This document shows positions 1-8,566 of a stretch of DNA of 64,000 bases, piece by piece. Source of the DNA: CADCUY01 sp964242735 (GTDB lineage Bacteria > Actinomycetota > Actinomycetes > Actinomycetales > Quadrisphaeraceae). The position numbers and the translations under genes were made by a program. The notes under the pieces were generated by a model. The model was given only the letters and a program-made list of their open reading frames with translations. It was not told the origin of the DNA and did no database searches. Position 1 is the stretch's first letter. Each line of letters begins with the position of its first letter. Location of the stretch: assembly GCA_964242735.1 (NCBI GenBank), contig CAXTAK010000002.1:310001-374000 (forward strand), given 5' to 3'.

Positions 1-547
1 TCACCGGGTCGATCCAGGCCATGACGACCAGCGCGCCCACAGCGGTGAGCACCACGCTGACCACCCCGAACAGCCCTGAGGTCACCACCCCCGCCAGGGC
101 GGTGGTGTCGCTGCCGACCCGGGAGAGGAGGTCGCCCGAGACGCGCCGGTCGCGCTCGGTGACGGTGATGCGGGCGAGGCGGTCGACGAGGGCGCTCCGC
201 ACGTCGCGGACCACGCCCTCCCCGGCCCGCTCCAGCAGGTACTGCTGGACGCCGCGCACCAGGGTGCCGGCCAGCGTCACGGCGACGACCAGGGCGACCG
301 CCGGCAGCAGGGGCGAGGAGTCCTGGACGGCGGTGATGACGCTGCGCACCAGCAACGGCTGCGCCACCGCGGCGACCGCGCCGAGCAGAGACAGGGCGAT
401 GGCCGCACCGATGGCAGCCCGGTGCCGCCGCAGGTACGGGGTGAGCAGCCGTGCGCCCTCCCGCAGGGTGACCGGGGTCGTGGGGGGGCCGGACGCCGCG
501 CCGCCCGGTGCGGGTGGGGCGTGCGGGCCCCGCCGGGGTGGCGGCAC
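1..547 (-). CDS. ABC exporter, N-terminal membrane domain (partial, runs off window edge)
   Basis: This reading frame starts at a GTG (547-545) and stays open to the window edge, so only the first 182 codons are present. After a Pro/Gly-rich leader of about 25 residues comes a type I ABC exporter transmembrane domain. Hydrophobic helices lie at roughly residues 40-60, 75-90 and 155-175. The cytoplasmic loop 'RDVRSALVDRLARI' followed by 'SGDLLSRVGSDT' is typical of the family. The nucleotide-binding domain lies outside the window, so the substrate cannot be inferred. A purine-rich 'gagaggga' lies just upstream of the GTG. The preceding broken gene on the same strand ends 25 bp upstream. Confidence 0.8.
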   Translation of the reverse strand, partial: MPPPRRGPHAPPAPGGAASGPPTTPVTLREGARLLTPYLRRHRAAIGAAIALSLLGAVAAVAQPLLVRSVITAVQDSSPLLPAVALVVAVTLAGTLVRGVQQYLLERAGEGVVRDVRSALVDRLARITVTERDRRVSGDLLSRVGSDTTALAGVVTSGLFGVVSVVLTAVGALVVMAWIDPV

Positions 548-572
548 AGCGGCTCTCCCTCTCAGCGCTCGA

Positions 573-1083
573 TCACGGGATCTCCCGGCGGTCCAGGCGC
601 AGCGGGTCCGCTGCCCCAGGCAGCAGCACCTGCACCGCGGTGGGCAGTCCCATCCTCGCCCACTGCCCAACGGTGACCGGCGCCTCCCCCGGCCGAGCAG
701 CACCCCGGAGGCGCTGGGCCCCCACCCGGGCCGGCGGCTCGCTCGGGCGCGCCAGCAGGGCGCCGAGCGTCGCCAGCGCAGCTCGCAGGCGACGTGCGGG
801 ACGACCGCCCCGGAACTGCTCGTGAGCAGCCGCCCGAGGTCCGCGCCGACCGGGGCGAGGACCACCCGGTGCACCTCGGCGCCAGGGAGACGCGCCGAGA
901 CGGCCCGTGCGTGCAGGTGCCCAGCATCCTCCAGGCGGTGGAGGTGGTGGGCCGGGTGCAGGTGGCCCTCGGGGTCCACGGACGCCGGGGCGGGTGGCTC
1001 GACAGCGTGAGGCAGCGCGGAGGACCGGTCGTGGGCCCTCCGCGCCGCTCGGGTGCCCGGGTGCCGTGGACCGGCGGTGCTCA
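573..1083 (-). pseudogene. Unidentified gene broken by a frameshift
   Basis: Two adjoining minus-strand frames show strong coding character, with third positions almost all G or C. They are offset from each other near 780-800. The upstream part reads 'HHLHRLEDAGHLHARAV' and 'GAEVHRVVLAPVGADLGRLL'. The downstream part reads 'LRAALATLGALLARPSEPP' and ends '...ADPLRLDRREIP' at a TGA (575-573). The upstream frame has no convincing ATG or GTG start after the preceding gene ends at 1086. I do not recognise the family. A sequencing error, a true frameshift mutation, or two overlapping short genes are all possible. Confidence 0.4.
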
Positions 1084-1085
1084 GC

Positions 1086-2051
1086 TCAGGACGCAGCGCC
1101 CGCCGGCTCCTGCTCCCGCTGCTCGCCCGCGGGTGTGGCGGCGCTGGTGCCGCCGTCCGGGGTGTCGCTGCCGCCGGATGCGGTGTTCGCTGCGCTGCTG
1201 CCGCTGTCGCTCGCGGTGGTGGACCTGCCGCCGGCCTCGGCGCTGGCCTGCGAACCCTCCGCCGCCCTGCCGTCCTCTGCTGTCCCGGACCGGGCGCCGC
1301 CCTCGCTCGCGGCCGCCGTGCGCCGGGTGCGGGTCGACCGGGTCGCCGTGCCCGCCGCCGCCCGCGGGCGGCGGGTGGCCGTGCCCGTAGCCGTCGCCCG
1401 GGTCGTCCGCCGCACGGCCGGCGCGGCCTCCGGGGCGTCCGCCGGGGCCTCCGGGGCCTCCGCCGGGACCTCCGCAGCGTCCGCCGGGGCCTGGGCACCG
1501 CCAGCGACGACGTCCTCGGCCGCCGCCTTGCGGGGGGCTCGCCGCGCCTTCCGCGGCGTGGGGCCGGCCTGCGCCGCGTCGTCCGCGGATCCGGTCTCGT
1601 CGGCCACGCCCGCCCCAGCCTCCCGGGTCCGGGTCTCGGCCGCGCTGACCGTCTCGCGGCGGGCGCGCTCGGTGCCGCCCTTCGCCCGCCCCGCCTCGCG
1701 CCCGGCGCTGGCCGTGGCGTCCTTGTCGGCCCGCTTCGCCTCCTTGCGCAGCTGCTCGTTGTGCTGCTGCTCGGCCTTCTCCGCCTCCTTGCCGACCTTC
1801 GTGGTCAGCGACGTCGCGAGCTTGACCTGCGCGGTGAGCGAGGCGAGCGTGTCCTTCGCTGCGTCCAGAGCGCGCTCGGCGAGCGCCAGCTGGGCCCGAG
1901 CCTCGCGCCGGGCCCCCTTCGCCTCGTCGAGCGCGGTCACGGCGGCGTCGCGCCGGCCGGCGAGCGCGTCGCGGGCCTCGGCCGCCTCGTGGTGCGCCCT
2001 GGCGCTGCGCTCCAGCTCGGCGCGCGTGGCACTGCTCTTGTCCGACGTCAT
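1086..2051 (-). CDS. Coiled-coil protein with Ala/Thr/Arg-rich tail, function unknown
   Basis: The start chosen is ATG 2051-2049 ('MTSDKSSATRAELERSARA') because 'ggaagg' lies about 7 nt upstream; the open frame extends to 2141 without a better start. The product is 321 residues. Residues 10-125 are charged and Ala-rich with heptad character, likely one or two long coiled-coil helices ('ALDEAKGARREARAQLALAERAL'-type pattern, no Cys). From about residue 130 the protein is low-complexity, rich in Ala, Thr, Arg, Pro and Gly, and likely disordered. There are no membrane segments or recognisable enzyme motifs. It lies downstream of ligA on the same strand, 86 bp away. I do not assign a function; a nucleoid-associated or structural role would be a guess from composition. 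Confidence 0.6.
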   Translation of the reverse strand: MTSDKSSATRAELERSARAHHEAAEARDALAGRRDAAVTALDEAKGARREARAQLALAERALDAAKDTLASLTAQVKLATSLTTKVGKEAEKAEQQHNEQLRKEAKRADKDATASAGREAGRAKGGTERARRETVSAAETRTREAGAGVADETGSADDAAQAGPTPRKARRAPRKAAAEDVVAGGAQAPADAAEVPAEAPEAPADAPEAAPAVRRTTRATATGTATRRPRAAAGTATRSTRTRRTAAASEGGARSGTAEDGRAAEGSQASAEAGGRSTTASDSGSSAANTASGGSDTPDGGTSAATPAGEQREQEPAGAAS

Positions 2052-2137
2052 GTCGTCCACCTTCCGTTCATCTGCGGGGTTCCTGCCGTCCATCCTAGGG
2101 CGATGATCCACAAGCAGTCCCGCACGCGACCCGCCCC

Positions 2138-4405
2138 TCACACCTCCGGGTCCGCATCTTCCGAGCGCTCGCCGTCTGCGTCGCCCTCGATCTCGTCGTC
2201 CGCCTCGAGAGCCACGGCATCCGGCCCTCCGGCGAGGAGAGCGGTGAACCCCGCCTCGTCGAGGGTGCGCACGCCCAGCTGCTCCGCCTTGCCCGCTTTC
2301 GAGCCCGGGTCGGCGCCGACGACGACGAACGCGGTCTTCTTCGACACCGACCCCGAGGCCCGCCCGCCCCGCGCGAGGATCGCCTCCTTCGTCTGGTCAC
2401 GGGTGTACCCGGCGAAGCTGCCGGTCACCACGATGCTCAACCCCTCCAGGGTGCGCGGCGCGGCAGCGTCCTCGGGGTCCTCCATGCGCACCCCCGCCGC
2501 CTCCCAGCGGTCGACGATCGCCGCGTGCCAGTCGACGTCGAACCACTCGCGCACCGCCTCGGCGATGGTCGGGCCCACCCCGCCGGCCGCCGCGAGCGCC
2601 TCGGTGGGGGCGGCCTCGATGCGCCGCAGCGAGCGGAACTCCGTGGCCAGGGCCCGCGCCGCCGTCGGGCCGACGTGCCGCACCGACAGCGCCACGAGCA
2701 ACCGCCACAGCGGCTGGTCCTTCGCCGCCTCCAGGTTCGCCAGCAGCCGCACCCCGTTGGCGTTGAGCACCACCGCGCCCTCCGGCGCCTCCTTGGCCTT
2801 GTCGGCGCGGGTGAACAGCGGCACGGTGAGCAGCTGCTCCGCCGTGAGGTCGAACAGGCCGCCCTCGTCGACCAGCACGGCGCTCCCACCGGCCTGGGGC
2901 GCGCGGGTCAGGGCGGTCGCCGCCTCGTACCCCAGCGCCTCGACGTCGAAGGCCCCCCGACCCGCGACGTGGAAGACGCGCTCGCGCAGCTGCGCGGGGC
3001 AGGTGCGGGCGTTGGGGCATCGCAGGTCCACGTCGCCCTCGCGCATGTGCCGCAGCGCCGTGGCGCACTCCGGGCAGTGGGTGGGCATGACGAAGGCCCG
3101 CTCGGTGCCGTCGCGCAGGTCGACCACCGGCCCGACGACCTCCGGGATCACGTCACCGGCCTTGCGCACCACCACGGTGTCGCCGATGAGGACACCCTTG
3201 CGCTCGACCTCGCTGGCGTTGTGCAGGGTGGAGAGCTGCACCGTCGACCCGGAGACCAGCACCGGCTCGAGGAAGGCGAAGGGCGTCACGCGCCCGGTGC
3301 GTCCGACGTTCACGCGGATGTCGTGGAGCTTCGTGGTCACCTCCTGCGGCGGGTACTTGACCGCCACCGCCCACCGCGGCGCCCTCGACGTCGCGCCCAG
3401 GCGGCGCTGGAAGGCGACCTGGTCGACCTTGATGACCACACCGTCGATCTCGTGCCCCACCTCGGCGGTGTCGTGGCGGTGCGCCCCGTGGTGCTCCACG
3501 TACTCCCGCACCGCCTCCGGCGCACCGTCGCCGGTGAACACCCGGTAGTGGCGCGAGACGGGCAACCCCCAGGAGGCCAGCAGCTCGTACGTCTCGCTCT
3601 GCGACGCCGGCGCGAGGCCGCCACGCACCCCGAGGCCGTGCACGATCATGCGCAGCGGACGGATGGCGGTCACCCGCGGGTCCTTCTGGCGCAGCGACCC
3701 CGCGGCGGAGTTGCGCGGGTTGGCGAACGGCGCCCGGCCCGCCGCCACGAGGGAGGCGTTGAGCGCCTCGAAGCCGGCGACCGGCAGGAACACCTCACCG
3801 CGCGCCTCGAACAGCTCCGGGTGCCCCTCCCCGGTCAGCACCTCGGGCACCCCGGCGATGGTGCGCACGTTGAGGGTCACGTCCTCCCCGGTGCGCCCGT
3901 CACCGCGGGTCGAGGCCAGCACCAGGCGCCCGCGCTCGTAGCGCAGGTTCACCGCGAGCCCGTCGATCTTCAGCTCGCACAGCCAGGCGACCTGGGCGGC
4001 CTCGTCGGGCTCCAGCGCGAGGCCCGCCACCACCCGCGCCTCCCAGGCGGTGAGCTCCTCGGCGTCGAAGACGTTGTCGAGGCTGAGCATCCGCTCCAGG
4101 TGGTCGACGGCGGTGAACTCGGTGGAGAAGGTGGCGCCGACGACCTGGGTGGGGCTGTCCGGCGTCCTCAGGTCGGGGTGGGCGTCCTCCAGGGCCTGCA
4201 GGCGGCGCAGCAGCGCGTCGAACTCCCCGTCGGCGACGGTGGGGGCGTCGCGCACGTAGTACGCGAACCGGTGGCCGCGCACCTGCTCGGCGAGCTCGGC
4301 CCACGCGCGGCGGACGTCGGCGTCGGCCGGCGCGGGGTCCTGCGGCGCGGGATGCGGGGCCGGCTCGGGCCGCTGGGCCGGCGCTGGCTCTGCTGCGGTG
4401 CTCAC
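2138..4405 (-). CDS. ligA: NAD+-dependent DNA ligase
   Basis: The enzyme seals DNA nicks in replication and repair, using NAD+ as adenylate donor. The adenylation motif 'KIDG' places the nucleophilic lysine at residue 146 of the chosen start. An Ia-type N-terminal segment ('FAYYVRDAPTVADGEFDALL') precedes it. OB-fold signatures ('RTGRVTPFAFLEPV'), a four-Cys zinc finger ('CPEC'...'C'...'C', about residues 450-475), helix-hairpin-helix repeats and a C-terminal BRCT domain ('GLSIVVTGSFAGYTRDQ') follow in order. The GTG at 4405 gives 755 residues, already longer than the usual 670-700 because of a Pro/Ala-rich N-terminus; an in-frame extension reaches 4495. The synteny ligA / MetE-like / mnmA / desulfurase matches other actinobacteria. 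Confidence 0.93.
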   Translation of the reverse strand: MSTAAEPAPAQRPEPAPHPAPQDPAPADADVRRAWAELAEQVRGHRFAYYVRDAPTVADGEFDALLRRLQALEDAHPDLRTPDSPTQVVGATFSTEFTAVDHLERMLSLDNVFDAEELTAWEARVVAGLALEPDEAAQVAWLCELKIDGLAVNLRYERGRLVLASTRGDGRTGEDVTLNVRTIAGVPEVLTGEGHPELFEARGEVFLPVAGFEALNASLVAAGRAPFANPRNSAAGSLRQKDPRVTAIRPLRMIVHGLGVRGGLAPASQSETYELLASWGLPVSRHYRVFTGDGAPEAVREYVEHHGAHRHDTAEVGHEIDGVVIKVDQVAFQRRLGATSRAPRWAVAVKYPPQEVTTKLHDIRVNVGRTGRVTPFAFLEPVLVSGSTVQLSTLHNASEVERKGVLIGDTVVVRKAGDVIPEVVGPVVDLRDGTERAFVMPTHCPECATALRHMREGDVDLRCPNARTCPAQLRERVFHVAGRGAFDVEALGYEAATALTRAPQAGGSAVLVDEGGLFDLTAEQLLTVPLFTRADKAKEAPEGAVVLNANGVRLLANLEAAKDQPLWRLLVALSVRHVGPTAARALATEFRSLRRIEAAPTEALAAAGGVGPTIAEAVREWFDVDWHAAIVDRWEAAGVRMEDPEDAAAPRTLEGLSIVVTGSFAGYTRDQTKEAILARGGRASGSVSKKTAFVVVGADPGSKAGKAEQLGVRTLDEAGFTALLAGGPDAVALEADDEIEGDADGERSEDADPEV

Positions 4406-4524
4406 CGGGCCAGTGTGGCGACGATGACCGACAGCCGTCCCGCTTCCGTCATCCGGCCGGCTCAGCGGGGGACGGGCGGGCACGACCTCCTCCACGGCCC
4501 CGCGATCGGCCGCAGACGGCGTCG

Positions 4525-4961
4525 GTGGCCAGCTCTGCGCTCGACGTCGTGACCCAGGAGGCCGTGCTCGCCGACCCCGCGCTGCGCCAGCACGGGCTCA
4601 GCCGCGCGCCGCGCGACGCGCTGGTCGAGCTCGGCGCGCTGGAGGGTGAGCGGGTCGAGCTGCTGGAGGGGGCGCTGGTCGAGGTGGTGCCGCCGGGGCA
4701 GGAGCACGAGGACGTCATCGAGGTGGCCGTGAGCAGCCACCGCGCCGACCTCGTGCACGAGCCCTCGTGCGCCTCTCGGCCGGGGTGGACCAGGACCGGG
4801 TGGTGGACGCGCCCGCGCGCGAGGTGGTCGTCCACCGCGGGCCGGGGCCGCGCGGCTGCGCCGACGTGCGCCACCTGCCGTGGACGACGACGCCGCCGGT
4901 GCCCGTGACACCGGCCGCGATCCCCGTCGACCTCGCGGAGCTGCTGACGCCCCGCGCCTGA
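4525..4961 (+). pseudogene. Uma2-family (DUF820) endonuclease-like remnant
   Basis: The N-terminal frame (from 4525) carries the Uma2 opening, 'ERVELLEGALVEVVPPG' followed by 'EHEDVIEVAVSSH'. From about 4765 similarity continues in another frame, 'DQDRVVDAPAREVVVHR' and 'DVRHLPWTTTPPVPVTP', which looks like the C-terminal part of the same family. Uma2 proteins are usually about 180-200 residues. Here the two parts total about 146 codons, and the central strand-turn-strand carrying the catalytic Asp and Glu/Lys cluster is absent. A frameshift plus internal deletion explains this. The gene lies alone on the plus strand between ligA and the MetE-like gene and is unlikely to be active. Confidence 0.6.
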
Positions 4962-4991
4962 GCTGTCAGCGGCGCGCCTGGGACCGCGCGC

Positions 4992-6080
4992 TCACCCCCC
5001 GGCGGCAGCCTGCGCGAGGGCGTCGGCGCCCTCGCGCAGCTGGCCCAGCACGGCGCGGGCCGCCGACGGCGGAAGGGCGGCCACGCCGGCGGTGGGCTCG
5101 AGGACCGCGCGCGAGAGCAGGCCGACGTCCAACCCGAGCCGGCGCCACGGCGTGCTCAGGGCGGTGACCACCTCCGAGGCCGGTCCCGGCGCCACCCCCA
5201 GCCACAGCGCGACGCCGGACTCCGCGGTCTCCGCGACCGCCTCCCACGCCGGCGCGCCGACCGCGGTGGCCGCGACCCAGTCCACCCCGATGCCCTGAGC
5301 GCCCGCCTCGACCAGGGACCGCAGCAGCGCCACCGGGGTGGGACCGGGCCCCTCCCCCGGCAGCGGCGCGGGGCAGCGGACGGCGGTGCGCGCACCCGCA
5401 CCGGCCGCGGCGGTCAGCACCGCGGCCAGGGCGTCGCGGGCCACCGGCAGCTCGACCGGCGGCAGCCTGCCCCACCCGCTGGCCCGGGGCACGCGCCCGC
5501 CCAGCACGGACGGCAGGTCGGGCTCGTCGAGGACCAGGACGACGTCGGCGCCGGGCAGCAGGCGGCGCACGTGGACCACGTGCTGCGCCAGCCCCTCCGC
5601 CAGGGAGGCCACGAGGTCGCGGGAGGCACCCTCGTCGACCACGGCTCGCTCACCCCGGGGCAGCCACAGCGCCGCCGCCAGCGACCACGGGCCGACGGCG
5701 CCGATCGCCAGCGGGCCGGTCCACCCGTCGGCGCCCTCGGCGAGCGCGTCGAGGTCCGCGGACCGGTAGCCGTCCGCGCGGCTGGCGTCGCGGCCGGGGT
5801 GGTCCACCAGGCGCCACCCGACGGGCTGGAGGTCCACGGGCAGGTCGAGCAGCAGACCCGCCGTGCGGCCCACGGCATCGGCGCCGGGACCGCGCGAGGC
5901 GAGCTGCGGCAGGAACGGCAACCCACCGTCTCGACCCAGTTCACCGAAGACCGTGCGCACCGCCTCAAGGGGGTCGGTGCCCGGCCACGGGCCCCGCCCG
6001 CTGGCCAGCGGGCGCCCCGGGAACAGCTCGTCAGACCCTGCGGGCGCCACCGCGACGGGCGGCTCGGCGGCGGCGGTCAC
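4992..6080 (-). CDS. MetE-like (cobalamin-independent methionine synthase C-terminal domain) protein
   Basis: The 362-residue product begins at GTG 6080, whose GTGA overlaps the mnmA stop codon by 4 bp, implying translational coupling. It resembles the single-domain MetE/UROD-like proteins that sit beside mnmA and ligA in actinobacteria, as in Mycobacterium. Visible family features are 'LPFLPQLASRGPGADAVGR' near the N-terminus and a TIM-barrel alternation including 'DVVLVLDEPDLPSVLGG' and 'GIGVDW'. I cannot identify an intact zinc-binding His/Cys set, so catalytic methionine synthesis is not established. A methyl-transfer role linked to thiolation neighbours is inference only. Confidence 0.75.
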   Translation of the reverse strand: MTAAAEPPVAVAPAGSDELFPGRPLASGRGPWPGTDPLEAVRTVFGELGRDGGLPFLPQLASRGPGADAVGRTAGLLLDLPVDLQPVGWRLVDHPGRDASRADGYRSADLDALAEGADGWTGPLAIGAVGPWSLAAALWLPRGERAVVDEGASRDLVASLAEGLAQHVVHVRRLLPGADVVLVLDEPDLPSVLGGRVPRASGWGRLPPVELPVARDALAAVLTAAAGAGARTAVRCPAPLPGEGPGPTPVALLRSLVEAGAQGIGVDWVAATAVGAPAWEAVAETAESGVALWLGVAPGPASEVVTALSTPWRRLGLDVGLLSRAVLEPTAGVAALPPSAARAVLGQLREGADALAQAAAGG

Positions 6081-7249
6081 CGGGCGGTCCCCGCCGCCGG
6101 CGCTGGACGCCTGGCGGGCACCGCCGCCTTGGGCGCCCGCGAGGAGCCCGCGCGCCACGCCGCCTCGACGGTGGACGAGCCCACCACCCGCGTGCCGTCG
6201 TACAGGGCCATCAGCTGCCCGGGGGCCACGGCGGCGGACGGCTGGTCGAGGCGCACGCGCAGACCGGGACCGTCGACGACGACGGCGGGCAGCTCGGCGC
6301 CGTGGGCGCGCAGCTGGACGCCCACCCGGTCCCCTGGGTGCCGCGCCGGGCCGCACCAGGTCGGCGGGCCACCGGCCACGACGTCGACGAGCAGCTCCTG
6401 CGCCCCCCCGACGGTCACGGTGCCCGCCGCGGTGTCGGTGGCGACGACGTACCGGGGCCGCCCGTCGGCCGCGGGTGCCCCCAGGTGCAGTCCGCGGCGC
6501 TGGCCCACGGTGAACCCGGCGGCACCGTCGTGCGAGCCGACGGCCGTGCCGGAGGTGTCCAGCACGACGCCGGGCCGCCGCTCGATGCGCTGACCCAGCC
6601 ACGTGCGCGTGTCCCCGTCGGGCACGAAGCAGATGTCGGTGCTGTCCGGCTTGGCCGCCACGGTCAGGCCGCGGGCGGCGGCCTCGGCGCGCACGCCGGC
6701 CTTGGTGGCATCCCCCAGGGGGAACAGGGCCCGCGCCAGGCGGTGCGGGGGCAGCACGGCGAGCACGTACGACTGGTCCTTCGCGGCGTCCGCGGCCCGG
6801 TGCAGCGCGACGCCACCGCCCGCGGTGGCCTCGAGGCGGGCGTAGTGACCGGTGGCGACCGCGTCGAAGCCCAGGGCCAGCGCGCGGTCGAGCAGTGCCG
6901 CGAACTTCACCTCCTGGTTGCACGTCACGCACGGGTTCGGGGTGCGACCCGCGGCGTAGTCCGCGACGAAGGCGTCGACCACGGTGGCGGTGAAGCGGGC
7001 GGAGAAGTCCCACACGTAGAAGGGCACGCCGAGGACGTCGGCGGTGCGGGAAGCGTCGCGGGAGTCCTCCGCGGTGCAGCACCCCCGACCGCGACCACCG
7101 GAGCCGCCCGAGGTGCCGGAGCCACCCGCTGCGCGTGGCCCGGCGGACAGCGCCAGGTGCACCCCGGTGACGTCGTGCCCGGCGTCGACCAGGCGAGCGG
7201 CGGCGACGGAGGAGTCGACGCCCCCGCTCAGCGCGACCAGGACCCTCAC
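6077..7249 (-). CDS. mnmA: tRNA-specific 2-thiouridylase
   Basis: MnmA thiolates the wobble uridine 34 of tRNAs for Glu, Gln and Lys using ATP and persulfide sulfur. The 390-residue product starts at GTG 7249, directly before the PP-loop 'SGGVDSS' (residues 8-14). The catalytic cysteines are Cys107 in 'NPCVTCN' and Cys207 in 'STDICFVPD'. An extra Gly-rich loop with a Cys-Cys pair (residues 42-58) follows the PP-loop. The C-terminal beta-barrel domain includes 'GAAGFTVGQRRGLHLG' and 'VSSTVEAAW'-like motifs. It lies 10 bp downstream of a cysteine desulfurase gene, which fits sulfur supply from that enzyme. The frame stays open upstream, but the start at the PP-loop is typical. Confidence 0.93.
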   Translation of the reverse strand: MRVLVALSGGVDSSVAAARLVDAGHDVTGVHLALSAGPRAAGGSGTSGGSGGRGRGCCTAEDSRDASRTADVLGVPFYVWDFSARFTATVVDAFVADYAAGRTPNPCVTCNQEVKFAALLDRALALGFDAVATGHYARLEATAGGGVALHRAADAAKDQSYVLAVLPPHRLARALFPLGDATKAGVRAEAAARGLTVAAKPDSTDICFVPDGDTRTWLGQRIERRPGVVLDTSGTAVGSHDGAAGFTVGQRRGLHLGAPAADGRPRYVVATDTAAGTVTVGGAQELLVDVVAGGPPTWCGPARHPGDRVGVQLRAHGAELPAVVVDGPGLRVRLDQPSAAVAPGQLMALYDGTRVVGSSTVEAAWRAGSSRAPKAAVPARRPAPAAGTAR

Positions 7250-7259
7250 GGCGCGACCC

Positions 7260-8447
7260 TCACGCGACAGCCAGACCCGCGGTGCGGGCCCGCTCGACCA
7301 CCGGGCCCAGCGCCGCGGCGACCGCGGTGACGTCGGCGGTGGTCGAGGTCCGGCCCAGGCTGAAGCGCAGGGCGCCGCGCGCGAGGTCGTCGCCGACGCC
7401 CATCGCCCGCAGCACGTGACTGGGCTGGGAGACCCCGGCGGTGCACGCCGAGCCCGTGGAGCACTCGACGCCCGCCGCGTCGAGCAGGTACAGCAGGGAG
7501 TCGCCCTCGCACCCGGGGACGACGACGTGCAGCACACCGGGCAGGCGCTCGGCCTCGGTGGCGCCCCGGTGGACCACGGCGTCGGGCACGACGGCCAGCA
7601 CCGCGTGCTCCAGCGCCGACCGCAGGGCGCGCAGCCGCGCGGCGTGCCCGCCCTGCTCGGCCACCGCCAGCTCGACCGCGACGCCGAGGGCGCGGGCCGC
7701 CGCGACGTCCACGCTGCCCGAGCGCACCCCGCCCTCCTGCCCGCCGCCGTGCAGGAGCGGCACGAGGCCCGTGCCTCGAGCGCCGGCGCGCACCAGGAGG
7801 GCTCCGGACCCCACGGGGCCCCCGACCTTGTGCCCGGAGACGGTCATCGCCGCCAGCCCCGACCCCTCGAAGGCCACCGGCAGGGCGCCGACGGCCTGCA
7901 CCGCGTCGCAGTGCACCGGCACCCCGTGGCGGGCAGCGGCGGCGACGACCTGCTCGACCGGCTGCACCGTGCCGACCTCGTTGTTCGCCCACATCACCGA
8001 CACCAGGGCCACCGCATCCGGCTCCGCCGCCAGCTCGGCCTCGAGCGCGTCGACGTCGAGGCGCCCGCGGGAGTCGACGCCCACGACGACGAGCTCCGCG
8101 CCCTGCGAGGTCGCCAGCCACTGCGCGGGGTCGAGCACGGCGTGGTGCTCGACGCCGCTGACGAGGACCTTGCGGCGGCGGGGGTCGGCCTCGCGGCGCG
8201 CCCAGTACAGGCCCTTCACGGCGAGGTTGTCCGCCTCGGTGCCCCCCGCGGTCAGCACCACCTCACCGGGGCGGGCCTCCAGCGCCACGGCGAGGCGCTC
8301 GCGGGCCTCCTCCACCACGCGCCGCGCGAGGCGGCCGGAGGTGTGCAGGGAGCTCGGGTTGCCCACCCGGGTGAGCTCCTGGGCCATCGCCGCAGCAGCC
8401 TCCGGGCGCACCGGCGTCGTCGCCGCGTGGTCGAGGTAGGCCGTCAC
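7260..8447 (-). CDS. Cysteine desulfurase (IscS/NifS family)
   Basis: This PLP enzyme takes sulfur from cysteine to make enzyme-bound persulfide. The 395-residue product has the family start 'MTAYLDHAATTPVRP', the PLP lysine Lys207 in 'SGHKVGGPVG', 'VMWANNEVGTVQP', and the catalytic Cys335 in 'STGSACTAGVSQPSHVLRA'. No Fe-S scaffold gene is adjacent. Its neighbour mnmA makes tRNA thiolation the obvious sulfur acceptor, as in the Mycobacterium gene order. The start GTG (8447) sits 6 nt after a minus-strand hexamer TAGACT, which suggests a leaderless transcript. It diverges from glgX. Confidence 0.93.
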   Translation of the reverse strand: MTAYLDHAATTPVRPEAAAAMAQELTRVGNPSSLHTSGRLARRVVEEARERLAVALEARPGEVVLTAGGTEADNLAVKGLYWARREADPRRRKVLVSGVEHHAVLDPAQWLATSQGAELVVVGVDSRGRLDVDALEAELAAEPDAVALVSVMWANNEVGTVQPVEQVVAAAARHGVPVHCDAVQAVGALPVAFEGSGLAAMTVSGHKVGGPVGSGALLVRAGARGTGLVPLLHGGGQEGGVRSGSVDVAAARALGVAVELAVAEQGGHAARLRALRSALEHAVLAVVPDAVVHRGATEAERLPGVLHVVVPGCEGDSLLYLLDAAGVECSTGSACTAGVSQPSHVLRAMGVGDDLARGALRFSLGRTSTTADVTAVAAALGPVVERARTAGLAVA

Positions 8448-8453
8448 CGGGGC

Positions 8454-8459
8454 AGTCTA
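8454..8459 (-). promoter_or_regulatory. Candidate -10 box, leaderless promoter of cysteine desulfurase
   Basis: On the minus strand this reads TAGACT, followed by 6 nt and then the GTG start at 8447. The distance places transcription start at or near the start codon. No strong -35 hexamer is seen. Confidence 0.5.
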
Positions 8460-8566
8460 GGTGGGCGCGGCGGCGCGGCACGGGCTGGTCGCGGGCCGCC
8501 GGGGAGCCGGCGGGCGCCGCCGCGCGCGGGCCGGGGCGGGGGGTCGGGGTGGGGCACACTGCCGGC

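Noticed and set aside
907..3548. Long plus-strand frames opposite the coiled-coil and ligA genes
   Set aside because: They are Arg/Pro/Ala-rich translations of the complement of real genes, with no recognisable domain. Such shadows are expected at this GC content.
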